A DNA stretch of 64,000 nt, from the NCBI GenBank assembly GCA_023055355.1, contig JALJCS010000015.1, forward strand, positions 11,412,501 to 11,476,500. Reading direction: 5' to 3'. The translations under genes were made by a program, and so were the position numbers. Shown piece by piece: positions 38,455 through 45,792 of the stretch. Every line of letters begins with the position of its first letter. The first letter of the stretch is position 1. The notes beneath the pieces are model-generated. The model searched no databases, was not told where the DNA came from, and saw only the letters and a list, made by a program, of their open reading frames with translations. The stretch is from Agelaius tricolor. Its lineage: Eukaryota; Chordata; Aves; Passeriformes; Icteridae.

Positions 38455-39747
38455 TCAATCATCAGCAAACCAAGGCTGTTTTGTAAATTCTGCAGAGGTT
38501 TCTGTCCCTTCCTCAGAAGAGGTGGGAACAGTCACCTGATTGACCTCTAAAGGGGAAATAGCTTTCGAGATCAGTTTGGTCACAATGCTCTTGATGATCC
38601 CAAAACTGATCAAAATAACAAGAAGAACAAGCAAAACTAAAAATACAGATTTCAAAATGGATTTGACCCAGCCCGAGAGTCCCCATCCCTGAAAGAGTCC
38701 ATCCATCCAGTCCGCTGTTTCTTGCTTGATGTCTTGGACCATTTGTTGCATCTTCCCGATGATTTTGTGGACATTTTCAGCTTTGGATGACAGATTCAGG
38801 CAACAGAGACCTTCAAACTCCTCACAACGATGATTATGTAGCAAGAGGAGAAAATCAATTGCAGCCCGATTTTGTAGGGTGGCTTGCCTTGTTGTTTCAT
38901 CGTCTGCCAGGAGGTCTGAAAGTGCAGCTGATGTAATATTGGCCTGTTTAGCAACCCAACACTCTAGATGTGATAATTCACCTAGAGCTTTGGCTGCAGA
39001 TACCCATGGCAAAAACACGGTGATCGCAACTCCTTTTGGTTTGGACCAATGTACAATTTCAGAATCGCAATTTGGGTCCAGATTCCTTAAATCTCTCTTT
39101 TTGCGGGCCGAATTGCGGGTGTTGGTTTTGGCTCGCCAATCCATGATTTGGGTTTTGTTGGGTGTAAACAGGCTCAGCTTTCCAATGGTGCATGGACCTC
39201 CGATTAGACGAGAGGGGATGCCTGCCCATGCCCTGTCCCCGCAAATGAGGAAAAACCCCTTAGGAAGGGCACGGGGCTTATTATCAGGGGTGGAAGGTAT
39301 TCCTACTTGGGAAATTTTCTTACACCAAATTTTTGCTGTATAATTCACTTTGAACTGTTTGACTTCATGGTACAAATCTACTTGATCTTTTGGTGTAAAC
39401 GTAAACTGAACACAATAGAATGCCTTGGCAGAGCCAAGGAGTTCAAATTCTTGGGGTTCTTTTTCTGCTACTGCTTGTCTATCAATTAATTTTGACCAAG
39501 GGGATAACGGATTATATACTGGGGGAAGGGGAGCAGCTAATGTTGGCGGAAATTCATCATATTTAGATGGGATCCCCACAAGGCAAGTGGACATCGGGTC
39601 AGACACAGAAGAGGTTGACAGGCAAATGTGATCTTGGTTGAGGACTCTGGCGAGGGTGGTCCACACATTTGCTTGGGGCTGTGGAACAATCCACATCTGA
39701 CCTGGATGGACGGCTGTCAACAGAAGCAACGGAAGGATGGGGCTCAT
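38455..39747 (-). CDS. env: Env glycoprotein, alpharetrovirus-type, intact
   Basis: A 430-residue membrane glycoprotein precursor starting at an ATG with A at -3. Residues 1 to about 18 form a hydrophobic signal peptide. A furin-type site RKKR is at 215-218, giving a surface subunit of only about 200 residues and a transmembrane subunit of 212. Counting from the cleavage, cysteines lie at TM positions 9 and 45 around a hydrophobic Val/Phe/Leu/Ala segment, the layout of the alpharetroviral internal fusion peptide. Then come a heptad-like region, an immunosuppressive-domain-like stretch (about 292-306), CX6CC (308-316), a membrane anchor (about 362-391) and a 39-residue tail. Few N-glycosylation sites are visible (for example 135, 197, 270 and 318). 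No CXXC was seen in the surface subunit. It is presumably made from a spliced RNA. The short surface subunit is odd but no frame break explains it. Receptor and fusion activity are unknown. Confidence 0.95.
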   Translation of the reverse strand: MSPILPLLLLTAVHPGQMWIVPQPQANVWTTLARVLNQDHICLSTSSVSDPMSTCLVGIPSKYDEFPPTLAAPLPPVYNPLSPWSKLIDRQAVAEKEPQEFELLGSAKAFYCVQFTFTPKDQVDLYHEVKQFKVNYTAKIWCKKISQVGIPSTPDNKPRALPKGFFLICGDRAWAGIPSRLIGGPCTIGKLSLFTPNKTQIMDWRAKTNTRNSARKKRDLRNLDPNCDSEIVHWSKPKGVAITVFLPWVSAAKALGELSHLECWVAKQANITSAALSDLLADDETTRQATLQNRAAIDFLLLLHNHRCEEFEGLCCLNLSSKAENVHKIIGKMQQMVQDIKQETADWMDGLFQGWGLSGWVKSILKSVFLVLLVLLVILISFGIIKSIVTKLISKAISPLEVNQVTVPTSSEEGTETSAEFTKQPWFADD

Positions 39748-39793
39748 TCTGATGACACCAGGGCTGAGTTCAGATCAAAGGAAAACACTAAAA

Positions 39794-39807
39794 CTGAAAA
39801 TAAAAAA
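39794..39807 (-). promoter_or_regulatory. Candidate env 3' splice site
   Basis: The minus strand reads a T-rich tract ending TTTTCAG, with the AG at 39795-39794, 46 nt before the env ATG and after the pol stop. Joined to the leader donor at 45550, it would give a singly spliced env RNA. This is inferred from consensus only. Confidence 0.65.
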
Positions 39808-39843
39808 TGTTAGGGATGAGGTCCAGGTAACAACAATTTAACT

Positions 39844-42800
39844 TTAAAGAGTCTGACGGCGCTTCCTCCTCCAGCAGGCACTGGCTACCTGTGTTGCAGC
39901 TTTGTCCTTTGACACCTTAGGAATGTATGGTCTCACCCACCTGGAGGGGATCCATCTCAAGCCTGAGGGAGTGGATACGCACGCATACCCCCTACCCCAG
40001 ACTACGAGCTCATGGGGCCCCTCTATTTTCCAAGTTTCAGGGTCCTTTATGAGGACTGGCGGACGCACTTTTAATTTGTGCTGACTGTTCTCGTTAAAAT
40101 GTCTTACAATAGGTGGGTTAAGGTTTTCAAAGGTACAGTTCAAAAAGTTCAGTGTGAACAGTGCTTTGGACAGCTGGATTTGAGGGGTCTCTGTTTTCAT
40201 CACTTCACGTTGCCGGTGAAGAACCTTTTTTAGATTCTGATGGGCTCTCTCCACCACAGCTTGGCCTGTCGGGGAATAGGGGATGCCTGTTTTGTGTTCT
40301 ATTCCCCATTGCTGCAGGAAGCTCTGAAGGTCTTTGGACTTGTACGCTGGGCCATTGTCTGTTTTGATGACCTTAGGGATTCCTAATGTGGAAAAGGCTT
40401 GCATGAAATGCTTCTTTACCTCACTGGCTTTCTCCCCTGTGTGGGCAGAAGCATAGATGGCACCAGAAAAGGTATCCACGGAGACGTGGACATATTTAAA
40501 TCTGCCAAATGATGGGATGTGGGTTACATCTGTCTGCCACACTTCGCAGCTCTGCAAGCCCCTAGGGTTTGCACCTGCACTTAAGGTAGGTAGTGACTGA
40601 TTTTGACAAGAAGGGCAGGTGGCTACGATGGCCTGGGCTTGTTTGTGCTTCAGATGGAATTGTCGGACCAAGGCAGGTGCATTCTGATGAAAAAATTGAT
40701 GACTGATCTTTGCTTGTTGGAATACCTCTGGGAGCGGGGCCATCTTGGCTGTAGCCGCAAGGGCATCAGCTTTCCGGTTACCTTCTGCAATGAACCCCGG
40801 CAGGTCTGTGTGTGACCTAACATGCATCACATAAAACGGGTGTTCTCGGCCAGAAATTATTCTTACTAACTTAGAAAGTAATTCATATAAAGGAATGTTG
40901 GAAACTTCTTGCAACACAGCATTCTCTGCCCTAGACACTACACCTGCAACATAAGCTGAATCAGTAACTACATTTAAAGGCTCAGGAAACTTCTCAAAAG
41001 CTCTGACTACAGCGGCCAACTCAGCAATTTGGGGTGATCCTTCCACCTTGGCAATATCTGCTTCCCACTGTTGAGTTTGGGGATCTTTCCAAGTTACCAC
41101 TGACTTGTGAGACGCACCAGACGCGTCAGTAAAAACTGTCAGTGCTTTTAGAGGTGTCCTGCTCTGAATACTTGTCAGTGATAATGAAAACTGAACATCT
41201 GAGTTGAAAATTTTGTGGGCCGGTCTGTGAATTGAAATTTGGCCTGTGTAGCTATCTAGGGCTAATTGCAAGGCTTCATTCTCTTGATAAAATTGCTCTA
41301 GCATTGCTTGAGACAAATGGCCTGATTTCAGGTTTAAGGGAATGTAAATGCAGTCAAAGTCACACCCTGCCAATTCTCTGATCCGTATCCTTGCTTTCCG
41401 GATCAATTCTGCCATCAGCTCCTGTGGCATTGTCATCCTTTTTGACCTGTTGTGACTGAGAAAAACCCACTCTATAATTAAGAGGGGATCTTTCTTGACC
41501 TGGTCCTTTTTCTTTGCCTGGACAGTTTCCCACTGAAAAATCATACCATGGAGATGTGGCAATTTGCCTAAGATGATAAATTTGAAGGGGAGACCCTGCT
41601 GGCACCTGTGGGCCTGCCTAGTAGACATGATTTCCTGAACTTTCTCCAGTGCGGTTTTCGCTTCCTGGGTGAGGGTCCTGGGAGCACTAAGGTCATCTCC
41701 CCCTTTTAACAAATTGAAAAGGGGGGCTAGGTCTTCGGTGGAAATGCCTAGCCAAGGTCTCACCCAATTTAAGGATCCACAAAGTTGATGGAGATCCGCT
41801 AAGGTTTTGATATCATGTTTGATAGTCAATTTTTGCGGCACAATGGTCCGCTTTCCAATTTCAAGGCCCAGGTACTTCCAAGGTGGCATCTTTTGAATCT
41901 TTTCTTCTTGGAGCTCGAACCCTGCAGCAACCAATGCATTGATTGTCAGGTCAAGTGTGTGAGTAAGCATGTCATCACTTGGGGCACACACCAGGATGTC
42001 ATCCATGTAGTGCAGGATGATGGAATCTCCTGCAGCTTCACGGACTGGAGACAACAAGGAAGAGACATACCTCTGGCAAATCACAGGACTGACTTTAAGT
42101 CCCTGAGGGAGGACGGTCCAATGGTATCTCTTCATTGGGGCCTCCAGGTTAATGGTGGGAACCGAGAAGGCAAAACGCGGAGCATCGTCAGGATGTAGGG
42201 GAATGTGAAAAAAACAATCTTTGATGTCAATTACAGCTAAAGACCAATTTTGTGGAAGCATGCTTGGTGAGGGCATTCCTGGTTGTAGGGAGCCCATGTC
42301 CTCAATAACGTTGTTGATTTGACGGAGGTCATGGAGTAGTCTCCACTTGTCTTTGTTTGGTTTTTTAATGACAAAGACAGGCGAATTCCACGGCGACGTG
42401 GTCTCCACAATGTGACCTTTTTCTAACTGCTCTTGTACAAGTTCTTCAAGCGCCTTTAATTTGGTTTTATTGAGCGGCCACTGAACTACCCTGATTGGAG
42501 TATCAGTTTTCCAAATCAATTTTTGGGCATGGCGCACCTCAGCGACCGCTCCCCGAAAAACCTGCGGGTTTTCTGGGATGTCAATTGTGGTTCCCCATTG
42601 AACCATTAAATCTCTGCCCCAGAGGGGCTCTGTGTAGTCTAAAACAAACGGGCGAATAGAAGCTATTTTGCCATTGGGTCCCTCAATTTGAACAACGTTT
42701 TTTGACTGTCTTGCCAATTGAATTCCCCCTACACCTTGCACGTGTCCTGCTACATTTTGCAATTCCCAGTGTGATGGCCACTCTTTAGATGGGATAATCG

Positions 42801-43482
42801 TGACATCCGCTCCAGTATCTAAAAGTCCTTGTATGGACTTGTACTCACCACCACGGTGTAACCCACATGATAGCTTGGGTTTTTCTTTTCCCAATACCTG
42901 AGTCCAGCAGACATTGGGAAGGAATTTACCTCTGAGGGTGTTTGCTTGCTCCTGGTCCCATGGAGGCTCAGGTACTGGGATGGCTTGGGCTATGATTTGG
43001 CCTTTGGGCAAGTACACGGGTGGATGAGTACAGTGAAGCCATATGACAAATTGTTTCGGGTCTGATGATATGAGACCCGGAGGAATAATAATTTCTTGGG
43101 GTGTGTGTTTTGTGTCCCCAAGGACGACATACTTACTGTGACGCTTCTGGCAAAGCTGTGTCCAAGTACCTGGTTGTTCAGGGTTAACAGATATGAAATG
43201 CCAGTTAGTGTCTCTGAGATGGAGAGGTTCTGTCAACGCCAGCCTGTAAGGGTTGTGTGAAGAGACAGTGGTTAAAATTGGTCTGGGATTATTCCAATGA
43301 AATGAATGTTCTGTTTTGTTCAAAGCCAGTGCCTCGCTTGGCACCGATACATCTTTTACACTAGATTTCTTTTCCCTCCCCCGTACTTGAATTGAGCCCA
43401 CCCTATTTTTGTCATAGCGCTGGGGAAAGGAGCGCTCTTTACTCAGTTTTTTGAGAGGTGGTCCTTTGGGGAATTCTGGTTT
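39844..43482 (-). CDS. pol: Pro-Pol: dUTPase-like, protease, RT/RNase H, integrase, intact
   Basis: The frame is open from just after a stop at 43485-43483 and is entered by -1 frameshifting from gag near 43446, so it needs no start of its own. Counting from a GTG at 43401: 1185 residues. About 45-145 is a degenerate dUTPase-like segment (LPKGQIIAQ). The aspartic protease has LLDTGAD at 193-199. RT spans about 295-600 with D392 in motif A, LPQG at 431-434 and YMDD at 465-468. RNase H has the full DEDD set at D759, E794, D814 and D879, plus H864. Integrase has its zinc site H901/H905/C929/C932 and catalytic D958, D1015 and E1051 (D-35-E), followed by a basic C-terminus. Having protease and RT in one frame differs from typical betaretroviruses, which shift frame twice. 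No stop or missing catalytic residue was found. Confidence 0.96.
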   Translation of the reverse strand, partial: KPEFPKGPPLKKLSKERSFPQRYDKNRVGSIQVRGREKKSSVKDVSVPSEALALNKTEHSFHWNNPRPILTTVSSHNPYRLALTEPLHLRDTNWHFISVNPEQPGTWTQLCQKRHSKYVVLGDTKHTPQEIIIPPGLISSDPKQFVIWLHCTHPPVYLPKGQIIAQAIPVPEPPWDQEQANTLRGKFLPNVCWTQVLGKEKPKLSCGLHRGGEYKSIQGLLDTGADVTIIPSKEWPSHWELQNVAGHVQGVGGIQLARQSKNVVQIEGPNGKIASIRPFVLDYTEPLWGRDLMVQWGTTIDIPENPQVFRGAVAEVRHAQKLIWKTDTPIRVVQWPLNKTKLKALEELVQEQLEKGHIVETTSPWNSPVFVIKKPNKDKWRLLHDLRQINNVIEDMGSLQPGMPSPSMLPQNWSLAVIDIKDCFFHIPLHPDDAPRFAFSVPTINLEAPMKRYHWTVLPQGLKVSPVICQRYVSSLLSPVREAAGDSIILHYMDDILVCAPSDDMLTHTLDLTINALVAAGFELQEEKIQKMPPWKYLGLEIGKRTIVPQKLTIKHDIKTLADLHQLCGSLNWVRPWLGISTEDLAPLFNLLKGGDDLSAPRTLTQEAKTALEKVQEIMSTRQAHRCQQGLPFKFIILGKLPHLHGMIFQWETVQAKKKDQVKKDPLLIIEWVFLSHNRSKRMTMPQELMAELIRKARIRIRELAGCDFDCIYIPLNLKSGHLSQAMLEQFYQENEALQLALDSYTGQISIHRPAHKIFNSDVQFSLSLTSIQSRTPLKALTVFTDASGASHKSVVTWKDPQTQQWEADIAKVEGSPQIAELAAVVRAFEKFPEPLNVVTDSAYVAGVVSRAENAVLQEVSNIPLYELLSKLVRIISGREHPFYVMHVRSHTDLPGFIAEGNRKADALAATAKMAPLPEVFQQAKISHQFFHQNAPALVRQFHLKHKQAQAIVATCPSCQNQSLPTLSAGANPRGLQSCEVWQTDVTHIPSFGRFKYVHVSVDTFSGAIYASAHTGEKASEVKKHFMQAFSTLGIPKVIKTDNGPAYKSKDLQSFLQQWGIEHKTGIPYSPTGQAVVERAHQNLKKVLHRQREVMKTETPQIQLSKALFTLNFLNCTFENLNPPIVRHFNENSQHKLKVRPPVLIKDPETWKIEGPHELVVWGRGYACVSTPSGLRWIPSRWVRPYIPKVSKDKAATQVASACWRRKRRQTL
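43397..43436 (-). promoter_or_regulatory. Predicted frameshift-stimulating stem/pseudoknot
   Basis: Nine nucleotides after the slippery heptamer, AGCGCT (43436-43431) can pair with AGCGCT (43421-43416) around a 9-nt loop rich in C. The loop's CCC can pair with a downstream GGG at 43403-43401 or 43399-43397, giving an H-type pseudoknot. The spacing matches known retroviral -1 sites. No energy calculation was made. Confidence 0.6.
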
Positions 43483-45353
43483 TTAAGCATATTGTATTTA
43501 AAATCTAAAAACTGCTTTTTCAGAGGGCAGCCAGGCATCCAATGCCCTAACTTCCCACAAAGATGGCAAGGTCTATTAGAGCTGGAGATTCTCTCTTGTG
43601 GTCTCGTGACATGCTGGAGCTGGCTGGTGAATGATGGCTCAGGGGTTTCCACTGCAGCAATCCTTCTCTGTGGTTTTGGTCTCTCGTCGTGGTCAGCGAG
43701 GGTAATGGTAACTTTCCTCTCACACACTTCAAGCATGGCCTGCAGCGTAGGCGTTGGGTCAAGAGGCAGGCTGAGGATAGCAGCTTTGCACTTCTCATTG
43801 GCATTTTCTTTAGCAATCTCGGTGAGGATTTCCATCCTGGCTCCTTCATTCTGAACTTGCAATTCAACAGCTTTTCTCAACCTTTCCACAAAACTCAAAA
43901 AGGACTCAGATGGAGATTGTGTTATTTTCAAATAATTTTCAATTGGAATACTAGGACGGAGCCCAAAGAAAGCTTTCTCAGCTGCTCTAGCACCTTCTCT
44001 GAAAGCCCTTGTGGGAATGCTTTCTGCCTGGGTCACGGCGTTTTCCCAACCCCCCTGTCCACAGAGGTGATCGAGGGATAACATATTACCATAAACATCA
44101 CGAGCAGTAGCTTCATCAGCCCACAGAGCTGGTAAAATTGCTCTCAATCCTTTTTGCCATGCAACTTCCCACAAGAGATATTCAGAAGAGGATAACAGGC
44201 AGGAAAAAAGGTGTTTTATATCAGCAGGGGTTAAAATGTGAGCAAATACTGTAGCTTTAAGGAGCCCTCTAAAATATTCACTTGATCTCCCAAAATCTTT
44301 TTGGGCTTTGGCTAGTTCTTTAACAGAATCAACAGAAAGGGGGCTATAATTTGGCTGGAATGCCCCGTTTAAATCAGGGATATATGAGACAGGGGCAGCA
44401 GAAAAGGACTGTCCTGTTTCCGGGTTCTGACTCCCAGCGACAGCGTCTCTTATCACACTGTCCTGAGCACCGGAGGGCGGGCCGTGGGGGGGGCGGAGGG
44501 AGCCCGCGGCGGGCGGGCAGAGCTCTGAGGGGGCGGGGGCGGCCGGGGCCAGGGCGGGAGGGGCGGCCGGGGCCAGAGCGGGAGGGGCGGCCGGGGCCAG
44601 AGCGGGAGGGGCGGCCGGGGCCAGAGCGGGAGGGGCGGCTGGGGCCGGGGGAGGAGACGGGGGAAGGGCGGGAGGGCGGGTTTCGGGGGCGGGGTGCTCC
44701 GAGCAGAATGGGTTGTTGGGAGAGCGAAAGGGATTATGGGAAGGCGAGGAAACCACCATTGCCACGTGGTGTCCGCCATTATGGTCCGGGGAAGTTACCG
44801 GGCGCGTCTCAGGGGTACCAAGGCGGGCACAAAGGTTGTGAGACACGGTATTATAACTTGGGGAAGCAGGGGGGAGGGTGGGATTTCGGGAATTCAGGGC
44901 AGAAGTGTCCGGGTTGGAGACAGGGGGCCTCGGGGGGAGGGCAGGGGTTTGTGCAGGGGCTGGGAGTGGGGAAAGGGGGGTGGGGGAGAGAGAACCGAAC
45001 TCGGAGGGGGGTAGATCGGGTTTCTGGGGAACAGAGATATTGAAACTGTTGCCAGATGGCTGTTCTTGCATTTTTAAATTAAATTTTACAACATTTCTTA
45101 TCTGCAGGGCTAAAAAAGCAAATTTTGACGGAGATATGTCTCCTGCTTTCCCTGCCTTCAATAATTCACTACCAATTTTGTCCCAAAAAGCCAAATCACT
45201 GAGATTTTCAGTGGACACGTCAGGGAAGTGAAGGAAAAGCCATCTGACGAACTGTTTAACATCTGTTTTTGAAAATCGGATTTTTTCACTCTTAAGAATG
45301 TTTAAAAGATGATAATAGACACCCTTGTGAGATACAGAAAGCCTAGCACCCAT
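43443..45353 (-). CDS. gag: Gag polyprotein, betaretrovirus-like, intact
   Basis: A 636-residue structural precursor. The start is the ATG at 45353 (AAAATGG, strong context) because it yields N-terminal MGARLS, a myristoylation signal. The frame is open 10 codons upstream but only from a TTG. Matrix is about residues 1-100. A proline/alanine-rich linker (about 110-310) follows, with four 8-residue APAAPPAL repeats near 237-268. Capsid runs from about 321 with the major homology region Q-X3-E-X7-R at 479-491. Nucleocapsid carries a single CCHC knuckle (C-X2-C-X4-H-X4-C, 596-609), where many relatives have two. No PPXY or P(T/S)AP late motif was seen. The stop is preceded directly by the frameshift heptamer. 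No disabling change is visible. Confidence 0.95.
   Translation of the reverse strand: MGARLSVSHKGVYYHLLNILKSEKIRFSKTDVKQFVRWLFLHFPDVSTENLSDLAFWDKIGSELLKAGKAGDISPSKFAFLALQIRNVVKFNLKMQEQPSGNSFNISVPQKPDLPPSEFGSLSPTPLSPLPAPAQTPALPPRPPVSNPDTSALNSRNPTLPPASPSYNTVSHNLCARLGTPETRPVTSPDHNGGHHVAMVVSSPSHNPFRSPNNPFCSEHPAPETRPPALPPSPPPAPAAPPALAPAAPPALAPAAPPALAPAAPPALAPAAPAPSELCPPAAGSLRPPHGPPSGAQDSVIRDAVAGSQNPETGQSFSAAPVSYIPDLNGAFQPNYSPLSVDSVKELAKAQKDFGRSSEYFRGLLKATVFAHILTPADIKHLFSCLLSSSEYLLWEVAWQKGLRAILPALWADEATARDVYGNMLSLDHLCGQGGWENAVTQAESIPTRAFREGARAAEKAFFGLRPSIPIENYLKITQSPSESFLSFVERLRKAVELQVQNEGARMEILTEIAKENANEKCKAAILSLPLDPTPTLQAMLEVCERKVTITLADHDERPKPQRRIAAVETPEPSFTSQLQHVTRPQERISSSNRPCHLCGKLGHWMPGCPLKKQFLDFKYNMLKNQNSPKDHLSKN
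43446..43452 (-). promoter_or_regulatory. Gag/pro-pol -1 slippery heptamer A AAA AAC
   Basis: On the minus strand the last gag codons read TCA AAA AAC TGA, so a canonical X XXY YYZ heptamer sits immediately before the gag stop (43445-43443) and in register. The pro-pol frame is exactly the -1 frame and is open through this point. A AAA AAC is used at several retroviral frameshift sites. Confidence 0.9.
44541..44650 (-). repeat. 24-bp tandem repeat inside gag
   Basis: Four consecutive 24-bp units (44541-44564, 44565-44588, 44589-44612, 44613-44636) plus a partial fifth, almost identical and very GC-rich. Each encodes eight residues of the Pro/Ala linker, so gains or losses of units keep the frame. 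Such arrays are prone to copy-number change between insertions. Confidence 0.93.
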
Positions 45354-45544
45354 TTTGGCTCTGATTTTAAATTTGTATCTCAAATTTCAGCAACCCAGGT
45401 GGGGGGGGGAGGAGAAAGAAGCCTACAGCTGGCAGCCTGCCCACAATAGAGAGAAAAAAAAATTCAGCCCTCCGCGGCGGGGCTGAGAACAAAGGGCAGG
45501 GAAACACCCCCTCCCAAAGAGGGGAAAAACAAGAGAAGGGTAAA

Positions 45545-45551
45545 ACTTACC
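45545..45551 (-). promoter_or_regulatory. Candidate major 5' splice site
   Basis: The minus strand reads ATTG then GTAAGT, a perfect intron start for six positions, with the exon ending at 45551, about 190 nt before gag. A leader donor paired with the acceptor near 39794 would make env RNA without gag sequence, unlike alpharetroviruses, whose donor lies within gag. Consensus-based inference. Confidence 0.7.
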
Positions 45552-45773
45552 AATCCAACTGCAGGAGAGGGGAACGAAAAAGCCTGGGATGTTGATTTCC
45601 ACCTGAAGCTGACTTCTTGGGGTACATAAGAAGCTCCCAGCTTCGTCCACAGGAGAGCAACTCACTAAAACGGAGTTTTTTCTTTCCTGAGGTAGCTTGC
45701 CGGCCGAAGGCTTATCGAACAGACTGAAAGTATGTCCGAGCCCCTTTCCGTGGGCTCCTGGAATGGTCCCAGA

Positions 45774-45792
45774 GCCCCACGGCTGGGCGCCA
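45774..45792 (-). promoter_or_regulatory. Primer binding site, tRNA-Lys-like
   Basis: Three bases after the 5' LTR end the minus strand reads TGGCGCCCA, then GC, then CGTGGGGC. TGGCGCCCA and CGTGGGGC match the complement of the tRNA-Lys(CUU) 3' end, but there is one extra base and a substitution between them. Lysine tRNAs prime several betaretroviruses. An uncommon tRNA isodecoder could match better. Confidence 0.75.

Noticed and set aside
38879..39343. 154-codon + strand frame antisense to env
   Set aside because: Mirrors env codons, lacks any recognisable protein feature, and no antisense promoter was seen.
44351..45043. 230-codon open frame on the + strand, antisense to gag
   Set aside because: It lies over the GC-rich Pro/Ala linker where stops are rare on either strand, is Gly/Arg-rich by composition and has no domain. 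It is read as a shadow of gag.
45354..45383. Ten extra N-terminal Gag residues from an upstream start
   Set aside because: The upstream start codon is TTG, while the ATG at 45353 has a strong Kozak context and gives the myristoylation signal.
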